NCBI RefSeq assembly: GCF_913773735.1
Contig: NZ_CAJYEB010000023.1
Span: forward strand, 62,001-126,000
Source: an uncultured Massilia sp.
GTDB taxonomy: Bacteria; Pseudomonadota; Gammaproteobacteria; Burkholderiales; Burkholderiaceae_D
Direction: 5' to 3'
DNA: 64,000 nucleotides
Shown here: one piece after another, positions 25,720 through 33,423 of the stretch
How the letters are laid out: every line of letters starts with the position of its first letter
Position numbering within the stretch: the first letter of the stretch is position 1
Made by a program: the position numbers and the translations under genes
Notes under the pieces: generated by a model
Seen by the model: only the letters and a program-made list of their open reading frames with translations
What the model was told of the DNA's origin: nothing
Database searches by the model: none

Positions 25720-26217
25720 TCAGCGGCCGATGGAGAACAGCATCGAGTTGATCTTCCAGCCGTCTTCCGTGCGCACCATCTGCCACGATTCGGCGCCGCG
25801 GTTGCTCACCTTGCCGTCGGAGAGGAAATCGAAATCGAAGTACACCGAGGCCACGGCGCCGTTGGTATCGATGCGCACGTCGTAGAAGCGCTCCTCGACC
25901 GGCTTCCTGCCGTCCTGGATCATGGCGGCGAAGTCGCGCCAGCTCGACTTGTGCACCTTGCGCAGGTTGTCCACCTTCGGCGTGCGCGCCTTCGCTTCGG
26001 CCCAGGTCTTCTCGTCCAGCACCGACAGCCAGCTGTCGTGGTCCTGCAGGAACAGGCTGCCCAGCGTCTTGCCGTCGTGGGCGATGATGGCGGCCTGGAA
26101 TTGCCGGACCACCTGGGCGATGGCGGCGCGGTCGGCCTCGGGGCCGCTGTCGGCATGGGCACGGCCGAGGCAGCAGGCGGCGAGGACGACGGTGGCGAGG
26201 CAGCGGGAAGCGTTCAT
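25720..26217 (-). CDS. Secreted NTF2-like (SnoaL/DUF4440 type) protein
   Basis: 165 residues from the ATG at 26217, with a cleavable signal peptide ending near AHA-DS. The mature part looks like an NTF2-fold domain (DRAAIAQVVRQFQAAIIAHDGKTL at the start; SWQMVRTEDGWKINSMLFSIG at the end). The fold is used by both enzymes and binding proteins, so no substrate is proposed. It is on the same strand as the kinase set but 40 bases away. Confidence 0.75.
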   Translation of the reverse strand: MNASRCLATVVLAACCLGRAHADSGPEADRAAIAQVVRQFQAAIIAHDGKTLGSLFLQDHDSWLSVLDEKTWAEAKARTPKVDNLRKVHKSSWRDFAAMIQDGRKPVEERFYDVRIDTNGAVASVYFDFDFLSDGKVSNRGAESWQMVRTEDGWKINSMLFSIGR

Positions 26218-26314
26218 GCGGACTCCGGCGTGAAGTGGAGTCGCCACGGTAGCGGGGGCGTGCCGTGCCGGTCCAGCGCCGCGCGCCGACCCGTGCACGG
26301 CATGCGGCGAACCG

Positions 26315-27412
26315 TTAGCGCAGCACGGCGTCGCTGGACACGATGCGCACGTCGTGCATGCGGTCCAGGTAGGCTTCCAGGTAGGGCTTGTGCGAGGCGC
26401 CGACGATGACCAGCGTGCGCCCGCCCGGCCGCAGGCCGATGGCCTCGCGGATGTTGGCCGCCATGCGCAGGTTGCGCGTTTCCCAGTAGCCCACGTACTG
26501 GCGCCCGAAGCCCTGTGGCGAACCTTCCTCGAGCGCCGCGCCGAAGTCGCTGTCGTAGGCCAGCCGCGCCTGCCCCGGATCGTTGATGGCGCGGTACAGC
26601 GCCATGATGCCGGCGGCGTCGCCGGTGGCGGCGTGCAGGCGCTCGTCGTCGGCCTTGCGGCGCGCGGTGGCCGGATTGTCCCAGGCCTGCATGATGGCGG
26701 CGCCGGCCGCCTTCGGGTCGGCGTCGGGCGCGTCGGCCGTATGGTCGTCCATCGCCACCACGCGTTCCAGGCCCAGCGTGGCGGCCAGCGGAGCGGCGAT
26801 CAGGGTGTCCTCGCTGCGCTTGCCGCGCCCGACGCGCTGGTCGTCGAGCATGGCCACGAGCGTGGCGTCGAGGCCGTCGCCGGCGCGCCGCTCGGCAGCC
26901 GGCAGGCGCAGCCATTGCACCAGCGCCGACACCGGTTCGCCGCCGGCCAGGAACAGCGCGGCCAGGCGGCGGCGCCGGGCCGGCGCCGGATCCGCCGGCC
27001 AGCCGGCCAGCAGGCGCTCGATCTCGGCGGTGGCGGCCGGCACGTCCAGGCCGGTGGCGGCGCGCGCCGGCGCCGGGTCCCAGCAATACGACTTCACCGT
27101 GTCGGCGTAGCGCTGCGGATAGCGGCGCATGACGTCGCACTGCATGCCGGACAGGCGCTCGATGGCGACGATGCGCGGCTTCCAGGCCGCCAGGCGCGCG
27201 TTCAGTTCCTGCAGCGCGGCCGGCCGGAATGCGGCCGGCATGTAGGCCAGGTGGGCCGTGCCGAGCACCAGCACCTCGTTCGGCACGCCCTGCGCCGGGC
27301 CCTTGAGCGCGCCGGTGTCGAAGATGCGGACCGGTTCCTGGGCGCCGGCGCTTGCCGCGCACAGCATGGCGGCCAATAGAAGGCCGGCGAGGCCCGTGGT
27401 TCGTCGTAGCAT
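26315..27412 (-). CDS. Secreted DUF5694 (TraB/GumN-like) protein
   Basis: 365-residue protein with a signal peptide (about 1-24). LGTAHLAYMPAAFRP near residue 50, PRIVAIERLSG after it and a C-terminal LVIVGASHKPYLEAYLDR fit the DUF5694 family, related to TraB/GumN metallohydrolase-like proteins with His and Glu pairs. Activity is not established. AAAGGAG nine bases before the ATG at 27412 fixes the start; an ATG six codons upstream lies before it. It follows the ABC permease by 31 bases on the same strand. Confidence 0.75.
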   Translation of the reverse strand: MLRRTTGLAGLLLAAMLCAASAGAQEPVRIFDTGALKGPAQGVPNEVLVLGTAHLAYMPAAFRPAALQELNARLAAWKPRIVAIERLSGMQCDVMRRYPQRYADTVKSYCWDPAPARAATGLDVPAATAEIERLLAGWPADPAPARRRRLAALFLAGGEPVSALVQWLRLPAAERRAGDGLDATLVAMLDDQRVGRGKRSEDTLIAAPLAATLGLERVVAMDDHTADAPDADPKAAGAAIMQAWDNPATARRKADDERLHAATGDAAGIMALYRAINDPGQARLAYDSDFGAALEEGSPQGFGRQYVGYWETRNLRMAANIREAIGLRPGGRTLVIVGASHKPYLEAYLDRMHDVRIVSSDAVLR

Positions 27413-27443
27413 GTGTGGATCTCCTTTCATGACAGGTCGGACT

Positions 27444-29024
27444 TCACTCCCCGGCCGCGGCGCGGCGCAGGTTCCACGCATGGCCCGTCCACGCGGCCGC
27501 GAGGCCGGCGGCCAGCCAGCCCAGCACCGACACGCGCGTCGCGGTGCCGTGGAAGCCGACCAGGTCGAGCGCCGCCACGTCGCTGGCGTTGACGCTGACG
27601 TACAGGCAGAACAGGAACAAGGCGAGAAAGGTGCGCGCGCTGCCGCTGGCGCGGCCGAGCAGGGTGGCCAGCGCCGCCAGCGCGAACAGGCCGGCCAGCA
27701 GGGCCCAGGCGCGCAGCGGGTCGTGGACGGCCAGGCGCAGCGCCGCCACGCCGGTGAACATCAGGCCCAGCACCAGCGCGGCGAGAAGCTGGCGCCAGTA
27801 GCGCCGCGCGGCGCCGCCGGGCACGGCGGCGCCCAGGCCGGCGCAGGCGCAGTCGCCGTCGCGCGTGGACAGGTCGCTGGCCAAAATGCCCCAGCAGGCG
27901 ACGGCGGCCAGCGCCAGCGCGGGCAGGCGCGCCACGTCGACGGCCAGCGCCGCCGCCTGCGCCGCCAGCAGCAGCGCGAGCGCCGCCGGCGCCGCCGCCA
28001 GCGTCAGCGCGACGTCGGCGAGCGTTTGGCCGGCGATGCCCGGCAGGCGCGCGGCCAGCCCGAACAGCGGCTGCGCCAGCCGCGCCAGCGGGCGCAGCCA
28101 GCCGTTGAGCAGCGCCAGCGGCGCGCGGCGCGCGCGGGCGCGTCCCGGCTTCACGCGGTCGGGCGAAAAGCGGTGGAACAGCGGCACGGCGAGCAGCAGC
28201 GGCACCACGGCCAGCACGGCGGCCAGGACGCGCGCCAGCACCAGCGGGCCGGTCCACAGCCAGGCGGGCAGGGCGAAGGGAGGCACGGCGCGGTCGAAGG
28301 TGGCGATCCCGAGCATCATGTCGTGCGTGTCGACGTGGGCGGCCAGCGCGGCGACGATGGCGCTCATGCCGGTGAAGTCGATGGGCGGCACGGCCGGTGC
28401 GTGGGCGACAGCGGCGGCGCCGGCGGTCGTCTCGGCCAGCATGCCGAGCTGCGCGACCCAGCCGAGGAAGAACAGCAGGTCGCCGCCCTTGCCCATCAGC
28501 GGCGCCCAGCTGTCGCACAGCACCGCGCAGCTGGCGCAGTACAGCGCCAGCGGGACCAGCACCAGCGCATGGGTCTGCAGGTACACCAGCGGTTCGATCG
28601 GCCCTTCGCCGCGCAGCAGGTGGCAGGCCAGGATCGTCAGCAGGAACACGCCCATCAGCGCGAGCAGGTACAGCACGCCGCCGCACCAGCGCGCGGCCAG
28701 GAACAGCGCATTGCCGGCCGGACTGGCGCCGATCACGCCGCCGAGTCCGGCGCGCAGGTCCTCGGCCATGCGCCCGCGCAGCAGGAAGAAGCCGGCCAGC
28801 CCGAACACCAGCGCCGCCAGCGACGCGCTGCCCAGCGCCAGCGCCGAACTGGTGTAGACCACGCGCGCGCCGGCGACGGCGATCAGGGTGCTGCCGCCGC
28901 GCGGGTCGGGGATCATCAGCCAGCCCAGCGCCACCACGGCCAGCAGCACGACCAGCGTCGACAGCCGGCGCAGGCGCTGGCGCGCCTCGGTCAGCGCCAG
29001 CGTGCGCAGCAGGTCGACATTCAT
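27444..29024 (-). CDS. ABC-2 type transporter permease
   Basis: 526-residue membrane protein with about twelve hydrophobic helices and no enzymatic motif, the layout of a double-length ABC-2 permease. It begins four bases inside the end of the ATPase gene (ATGA overlap), so the pair forms one exporter. The substrate is unknown; the downstream secreted DUF5694 protein is a possible functional partner. Confidence 0.85.
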   Translation of the reverse strand: MNVDLLRTLALTEARQRLRRLSTLVVLLAVVALGWLMIPDPRGGSTLIAVAGARVVYTSSALALGSASLAALVFGLAGFFLLRGRMAEDLRAGLGGVIGASPAGNALFLAARWCGGVLYLLALMGVFLLTILACHLLRGEGPIEPLVYLQTHALVLVPLALYCASCAVLCDSWAPLMGKGGDLLFFLGWVAQLGMLAETTAGAAAVAHAPAVPPIDFTGMSAIVAALAAHVDTHDMMLGIATFDRAVPPFALPAWLWTGPLVLARVLAAVLAVVPLLLAVPLFHRFSPDRVKPGRARARRAPLALLNGWLRPLARLAQPLFGLAARLPGIAGQTLADVALTLAAAPAALALLLAAQAAALAVDVARLPALALAAVACWGILASDLSTRDGDCACAGLGAAVPGGAARRYWRQLLAALVLGLMFTGVAALRLAVHDPLRAWALLAGLFALAALATLLGRASGSARTFLALFLFCLYVSVNASDVAALDLVGFHGTATRVSVLGWLAAGLAAAWTGHAWNLRRAAAGE

Positions 29025-29887
29025 GCGGCCTCCCGCACCGCGTAGCGCTGCGCCATTAGCGCTTCTTCCAGGCTCGGCTCGGACGGCTGGGCGTCGGCGC
29101 AGGGCCTGCCCGGATGGGCGATGCGCAGGGCGAAGCGCTCGCCCTGGCGCAGCGCCTGCAGCACGTGGGTGCTGGCGCGCAGGATAGCGTATTCGGCGGC
29201 GTCGACGCTGGCCGACCAGACCTGGCCGCGCGCGCGGCCGAGGATCTCGTCCGGCGTGGCGCAGGCGACCAGGCGGCCGCTCTTCATGATCGCCAGGCGG
29301 CCCGCGACGGTCTCGACGTCGGAGACGATGTGGGTCGAGACGATCACCAGCTTGCTGAATCCCAGCTCGGCCAGCAGGTTGCGGAAGCGTAGTCGTTCTT
29401 CCGGATCGAGGCCGGCGGTCGGCTCGTCGACGACCAGGATGTCGGGATCGTTGAGCAGGGCCTGGGCGATGCCCAGGCGGCGCAGCATGCCGCCCGAGAA
29501 GGTGCTGGCCATGCGCTGCGCCTGCTCGTGCAGGTTCACCAGTTCGAGCAGGCGGCGGATGCGCGCATCGTCGCGCACGCCCTTGAGCGCGGCGAAGTAG
29601 CGCATGAATTCGAGCGCCGAGACGTTGCGGTAGACGCCGAAGTCCTGCGGCAGGTAGCCCAGGCGGCGCCGGATCGCGTCGGGCCGCTTGACGATGTCGG
29701 CGCCGTCGAACAGGATGCGCCCGCCGGTCGGCCGGGCCAGCGTGGCGATCATCTGCATCAGCGTGGTCTTGCCGGCGCCGTTGTGGCCGATCAGGCCGAC
29801 GACGCCGGGTTCCAGGCGCAGCGAGACGCCGGCGACGGCGGTGACCTGCTTGCCGAAGGTCTTGGTGACGTCCTGCAGTTCCAGCAT
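29021..29887 (-). CDS. ABC transporter ATP-binding protein
   Basis: 288 residues: Walker A GHNGAGKTT at about 34-42, Q-loop GYLPQDFGVY, signature FSGGMLRRLG, Walker B ILVVDEPT and H-loop VSTHIV. The C-terminal part after about residue 215 is variable, as in exporter ATPases of the CcmA type. Forms an operon with the permease and the DUF5694 gene. Confidence 0.95.
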   Translation of the reverse strand: MLELQDVTKTFGKQVTAVAGVSLRLEPGVVGLIGHNGAGKTTLMQMIATLARPTGGRILFDGADIVKRPDAIRRRLGYLPQDFGVYRNVSALEFMRYFAALKGVRDDARIRRLLELVNLHEQAQRMASTFSGGMLRRLGIAQALLNDPDILVVDEPTAGLDPEERLRFRNLLAELGFSKLVIVSTHIVSDVETVAGRLAIMKSGRLVACATPDEILGRARGQVWSASVDAAEYAILRASTHVLQALRQGERFALRIAHPGRPCADAQPSEPSLEEALMAQRYAVREAA

Positions 29888-30002
29888 GGCGATGCTCCGT
29901 ACGGTGGCGATGACGCTACTGTACGACGTTGCGGCGCGCCTGGCCCGCGCCGTGCGACGGGCTGCGCGTTTGGCGGGATGAACGGAACGCCGGAGCGGAA
30001 AA

Positions 30003-30368
30003 TCAGCGCACCGCGCCCGCGTCGAAATGCGGATTCTCGATCAGCCCGAGCACGTTGCCGAACGGGTCCTTCAACTCCGCCACGCGGATGCCGTCGCCCA
30101 CGTCCTGCACGGCCTCGTGCTCGGTCGCGCCCAGCTCCACGATGCGCGCGACCTCGGCCTCGATGTCGTCCACGCCCCAGTACACCACCGAGCCGGTGGT
30201 GCCGGGCGTGCCGTCCGGGACCAGGCCGAGCTCGAAGCCGCCGATCGCGAAACCGACGTAGAACGGCTGGTCGAAATAGGGGGCGGTGCCGAACGCCTCG
30301 GCGAACCAGGCCTTGGCGCGTTCCAGGTCGGCGACGGGGTACTTCACGGTGCGTAATCCCTTGATCAT
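30003..30368 (-). CDS. VOC (glyoxalase/bleomycin resistance) superfamily protein
   Basis: 121-residue single-domain VOC protein made of two beta-alpha-beta-beta-beta units, with the typical LRTVKYPVADLERAKAWFAEAFG start and a C-terminal KDPFGNVLGLIENPHF. Metal-ligand positions cannot be assigned safely, and the family covers glyoxalases, dioxygenases and resistance proteins. Good GGAGAC ribosome site before the ATG. Flanked by short intergenic gaps on both sides. Confidence 0.88.
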   Translation of the reverse strand: MIKGLRTVKYPVADLERAKAWFAEAFGTAPYFDQPFYVGFAIGGFELGLVPDGTPGTTGSVVYWGVDDIEAEVARIVELGATEHEAVQDVGDGIRVAELKDPFGNVLGLIENPHFDAGAVR

Positions 30369-30449
30369 GGCGGTCTCCTGTGGACAGTGAAAACCCCATG
30401 ATGCCACTGCGCCGTGGCGGCGTATTGGAAAAATGGAAGATGCCGGATG

Positions 30450-30490
30450 CGTCGCCCCGTCGTCCCGGCGCGGGCCGGGGCGACGGGGTG
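30450..30490. repeat. Short inverted repeat, CGTCGCCCCG type
   Basis: CGTCGCCCC and its complement GGGGCGACG enclose a GTCGTCCCGGCGCGGGCC core; a contracted relative of the 4899 and 33298 repeats. Lies just after the 3' end of the methyltransferase gene. Confidence 0.6.
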
Positions 30491-30496
30491 GCGTGC

Positions 30497-31297
30497 TTAC
30501 TTCGGCTTGACGAACTTGAGCGTCATGCGGTCGCTCTCGCCGATGGCCAGGTACTTGTCGCGGTCGACGTCCTTGTTGGCCAGCGTCGGCGGCAGGGTCC
30601 ACACGCCTTTCGGATAGTCGGCCGTGTCCTTCGGGTTGGCGTTGATCTCGGACTTGCCGGCCAGCTTGAAGCCGACGCTCTCGGCCATCTTGATGACGTA
30701 GGCTTCGTGCACGTAGCCGCCGGTGGAACCGGCCGCGCGCGCCGCCGGCAGGCGGTGGTCCTCGAAGCCGAGCACGCCGCCCGGCTTGACCACCTTGTAG
30801 ATCTCGGCCAGGGTCTTCTTCAGGCTGTCGTCGCCGTCGGCCATCCAGTTGTGCAGGTTGCGGAAGGTGACCACCATGTCGACGCTGTCCGGCGCCGCGA
30901 TGTCGTAGGCGCGCGGCGGCTCGAACACGCCGCGCTGGACCTTGCCGAACATGGCCGGGTTCGACGCCAGCTTCTTCGTCAGGTTGTCGGCGTAGCGCTT
31001 CGCGCCCGCGTTGGGCGAGTCGGGCGATTCGCCGGCCACGATCAGCTTGCCCTTGTCGCGCAGGTAGGGCGCCAGGATCTCGGTGTACCAGCCGCCGCCC
31101 GGCGCCAGCTCGACCACGGTCATGGTCGGCTTGATGCCGAAGAAGGTCAGCGTCTCGTACGGGTGGCGCGCCGGATCGCGCGCGGCGTTGGCCGGCGTGC
31201 GCTCCTTGCTGGCGATGGCCGCCTTCAGGGCGTCGTCGGCGTGCGCCGCCGGCATCGTTGCGGCGGCCACGGCGAGGGCCAGGATCAGTCGTTTCAT
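30497..31297 (-). CDS. Class I SAM-dependent methyltransferase with N-terminal signal-like peptide
   Basis: 266 residues. Motif I TVVELAPGGGWYTEILAPYL and motif DSVDMVVTFRNLHNW are clear class I methyltransferase features. The N-terminus, MKRLILALAVAAATMPAAHA, reads as a normal cleavable signal peptide, which is odd because S-adenosylmethionine is cytoplasmic. Similar predicted-secreted methyltransferase-like proteins exist in other proteobacteria. Start at 31297 was chosen since a GGGGAGACC ribosome site precedes it. Confidence 0.82.
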   Translation of the reverse strand: MKRLILALAVAAATMPAAHADDALKAAIASKERTPANAARDPARHPYETLTFFGIKPTMTVVELAPGGGWYTEILAPYLRDKGKLIVAGESPDSPNAGAKRYADNLTKKLASNPAMFGKVQRGVFEPPRAYDIAAPDSVDMVVTFRNLHNWMADGDDSLKKTLAEIYKVVKPGGVLGFEDHRLPAARAAGSTGGYVHEAYVIKMAESVGFKLAGKSEINANPKDTADYPKGVWTLPPTLANKDVDRDKYLAIGESDRMTLKFVKPK

Positions 31298-31355
31298 GTA
31301 TCGGTCTCCCCATCGGTTTTTGGTGGGAGGATGATCGGGCAGCATGCCGGGCCGG

Positions 31356-31898
31356 TCAAGCGAATTCGTCCCCGGCGCGCACGCGCTTGTAGTAGATGGT
31401 GGTCGCGCACGGCGCCCCGTCCGGCAGCAGCGCGTAGTCCGGCACGCTGCCCACGCGCTGCCAGCCGAGGCGTTCGTACAGGCGCTCGGCCGCCGCGTTC
31501 GCGGTGTCCAGCACCAGCACGCGCTTGCCCTGGGCGCGCGCCGCGTCCTCCACCGCCTCCATCAGGCGCCGGCCGATGCCGGCGCCGCGCGCGCCCGGGC
31601 GCACCAGCAGCTTGGCGACGTCGGCGCGGTGCGGCTGGTTCTCGGGCAGGTCCGTGACCAGCTGCACGGTGCCGGCGATGCCGTGCTCGTCCTCGGCGAC
31701 GAGCAGCGTGCGCGCGCCGCGCGCGACGCCGGCGGCCACGTCCTGCCAGAAGCGCTGCGCCGTCGCGGGGGCGATCGGCAGCATGAAGCTGACCGAGGCG
31801 CCGCCTTCGACGCAGTCGATCAGCACGCGCGCCAGCTGTCCGATGCGGGCGGCGGCTTCGCCGGCGTCGAGGCGGCGTATGGCGAGGTCCTGGCTCAT
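31356..31898 (-). CDS. GNAT family N-acetyltransferase
   Basis: 180-residue acetyltransferase with acetyl-CoA loop LLVRPGARGAGIGRRLMEAVE at about 97-117 and a following RVLVLDTANAAAERLYERLGW. Its ATG overlaps the stop of the XRE-cupin gene by four bases, so it is probably controlled by that regulator. The substrate (amino acid, drug or polyamine) cannot be read from the sequence. Confidence 0.9.
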   Translation of the reverse strand: MSQDLAIRRLDAGEAAARIGQLARVLIDCVEGGASVSFMLPIAPATAQRFWQDVAAGVARGARTLLVAEDEHGIAGTVQLVTDLPENQPHRADVAKLLVRPGARGAGIGRRLMEAVEDAARAQGKRVLVLDTANAAAERLYERLGWQRVGSVPDYALLPDGAPCATTIYYKRVRAGDEFA

Positions 31899-32476
31899 GG
31901 TTGTCTCCGCGAAGATGGGTGCGATGGGGATGCCAACGCCACGAGGTAGCGCGCCGGGGCGTCGGTGCGGTTGTGGTAGGCGATCGGCCGGTCCAGGCGC
32001 ATGGCCAGGCAGTCGCCGGCTGCCAGCGTCCAGGTGTCGTCGCCGACGGTCACGGTCATCGTGCCCTCGATGATCCACACCTGCTGGTGCACGTCGACGT
32101 CGCGCGCGGCGGTCTCGTAGGCGACGCGCTGGCCCGGCGGGAATGCGACCTCCACCAGCTGCAGCGGCGCCGGCAGCGCGGGCGACAGGTTGCGGCGCAC
32201 GTAGCCGGAGCCGGGATCGGTCCACACCGGCTGCTCGGCCGCGCGCGACACCGGCGAGGGCGCATCGGCCGGCCGTTCGAACAGCGAGGCGACCGTGACG
32301 CCGAGGGCGGCGCTCAGCTTGTCCAGCACGGTGGCGGTGGCGCTGCTCTCGCCGCGCTCGATCAGCGAGATGTTGGAGCGGCTGACGCCGCTGCGTTCGG
32401 CCAGCGCGGCCAGCGACAGGCCGCTGGCGTCGCGCAGCGTGCGCACGCGTCGGGCGATGAGGGCATTGATATCCAT
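31895..32476 (-). CDS. XRE family regulator with C-terminal cupin domain
   Basis: 193 residues: XRE helix-turn-helix at about 1-62 (LSLAALAERSGVSRSNISLIERG) joined to a cupin domain (about 95-185) with VDVHQQVWIIEGTMTVTVGD and AGDCLAMRLDRPIAYHN. Such proteins bind a small ligand in the cupin and control adjacent genes. It overlaps the GNAT gene. An inverted repeat covers its own -10 region, which suggests autoregulation, and its mRNA would be almost leaderless. Confidence 0.92.
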   Translation of the reverse strand: MDINALIARRVRTLRDASGLSLAALAERSGVSRSNISLIERGESSATATVLDKLSAALGVTVASLFERPADAPSPVSRAAEQPVWTDPGSGYVRRNLSPALPAPLQLVEVAFPPGQRVAYETAARDVDVHQQVWIIEGTMTVTVGDDTWTLAAGDCLAMRLDRPIAYHNRTDAPARYLVALASPSHPSSRRQP

Positions 32477-32480
32477 GCCA

Positions 32481-32512
32481 TCCAGTATAGTGGATTATTT
32501 CGTCTTGTAAAC
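32481..32512 (-). promoter_or_regulatory. Promoter with inverted-repeat operator for the XRE-cupin gene
   Basis: On the minus strand, TTTACA and TATACT are separated by 16 bases. The -10 lies inside ATCCA-CTATAC-TGGAT, a perfect 5-base inverted repeat (32481-32496), and ATCCAGT recurs just upstream. The predicted transcription start is within a few bases of the ATG at 32476. Confidence 0.6.
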
Positions 32513-32525
32513 TGGATTTCGTCGT

Positions 32526-33287
32526 TCAGGCGGCGAAGTCGGCCGGCGTGTCGCCGGACAGCAGGCGGAATTCGTGGATCAGGTGCGACTGGTCGTAGTA
32601 GCCGCATGCGGCGGCGAGGTGCGCCCAGTCGATGCGCCCGCCCTCGTGCCGGCGCGCCGCGGCGCCGGCGTGGCGGAAGCGGCTGACCATCGCATAGGTC
32701 TTGGCGTTCAGGCCGACGCGTTCGCGGAACTGCAGCGCCAGGTGCTGGCGCGACACGCCCAGGCTGCGCGCCAGTTCCTCGATGCGGACGGCGCCGTGGG
32801 CGGCGTCGATGCGCGCCAGCGCCGCGCGCACCAGCCGCTCGCCCGCCGCCGGGACGTGGGTGCGCAGGCGCGCGAGCAGGGCGTCTTCCAGCGTGGCCAG
32901 GCGCTGCGCGCTCGTCCTTTCGCGTTCCCACAGGCTGGCGGCCAGCGCCTCGGCTTCGGCGCGCGGCCACAGCGCGTCCAGCGCGGGATGATCGTCCTGC
33001 AGCGTGTGCAGCGGCAGGTCGAGGAAGGCGCGCGCGGCGCCGGGCCGGAAGCGCACGGCGACGGTCAGCAGGGGGCGGTCGGTCTCGAACAGGTGCGGGC
33101 GCGACATCATGCCGGCGACGACGCCGAGCGCGGTATCGGCCTGGTCCTGCCACAGGATGTCGATGCAGTTGTCGGGGAGGATGCGGCGGCGCAGCGGGGC
33201 GCCTTGCGGGACGGCGTGGCTGGTCCACAGGCAGGCCACGTATGGGGCCAGGGCGGGGTGGGGCGGGTATTCGCGGTAGGCGTGCAT
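32526..33287 (-). CDS. AraC family transcriptional regulator
   Basis: 253 residues. The N-terminal part (about 1-115) resembles the DUF6597 sensing domain found in many AraC proteins, with HPALAPYVACLW and RRRILPDNCIDILW. The C-terminal part (about 150-250) holds two helix-turn-helix motifs: IEELARSLGVSRQHLALQF and the second ending AACGYYDQSHLIHEFR. The target is not evident; it is not adjacent to a clear enzyme gene on its own strand. Confidence 0.92.
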   Translation of the reverse strand: MHAYREYPPHPALAPYVACLWTSHAVPQGAPLRRRILPDNCIDILWQDQADTALGVVAGMMSRPHLFETDRPLLTVAVRFRPGAARAFLDLPLHTLQDDHPALDALWPRAEAEALAASLWERERTSAQRLATLEDALLARLRTHVPAAGERLVRAALARIDAAHGAVRIEELARSLGVSRQHLALQFRERVGLNAKTYAMVSRFRHAGAAARRHEGGRIDWAHLAAACGYYDQSHLIHEFRLLSGDTPADFAA

Positions 33288-33297
33288 GCCCTACCTA

Positions 33298-33383
33298 CGT
33301 CGCCCCGGCGCAGGCCGGGGCCGAATTTGCGCGCATTGCTGCAGCGCTGGAAACATCCGGCCCCGGCCTGCGCCGGGGCGACG
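33298..33383. repeat. Inverted repeat, GTCGCCCCGGCGCAGGCCGGGGC family (full copy)
   Basis: 25-base arms starting CGTCGCCCCGGCGCAGGCCG, exactly complementary, around a 36-base centre containing GCGCGCATTGCTGCAGCGC. Immediately after it come two more partial motifs, GGTTGGCCGGGGCG, in tandem to about 33420. Placed between araC and the CNNM gene. Confidence 0.88.
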
Positions 33384-33423
33384 AGGTTGGCCGGGGCGTC
33401 GAGGTTGGCCGGGGCGACGGCGT

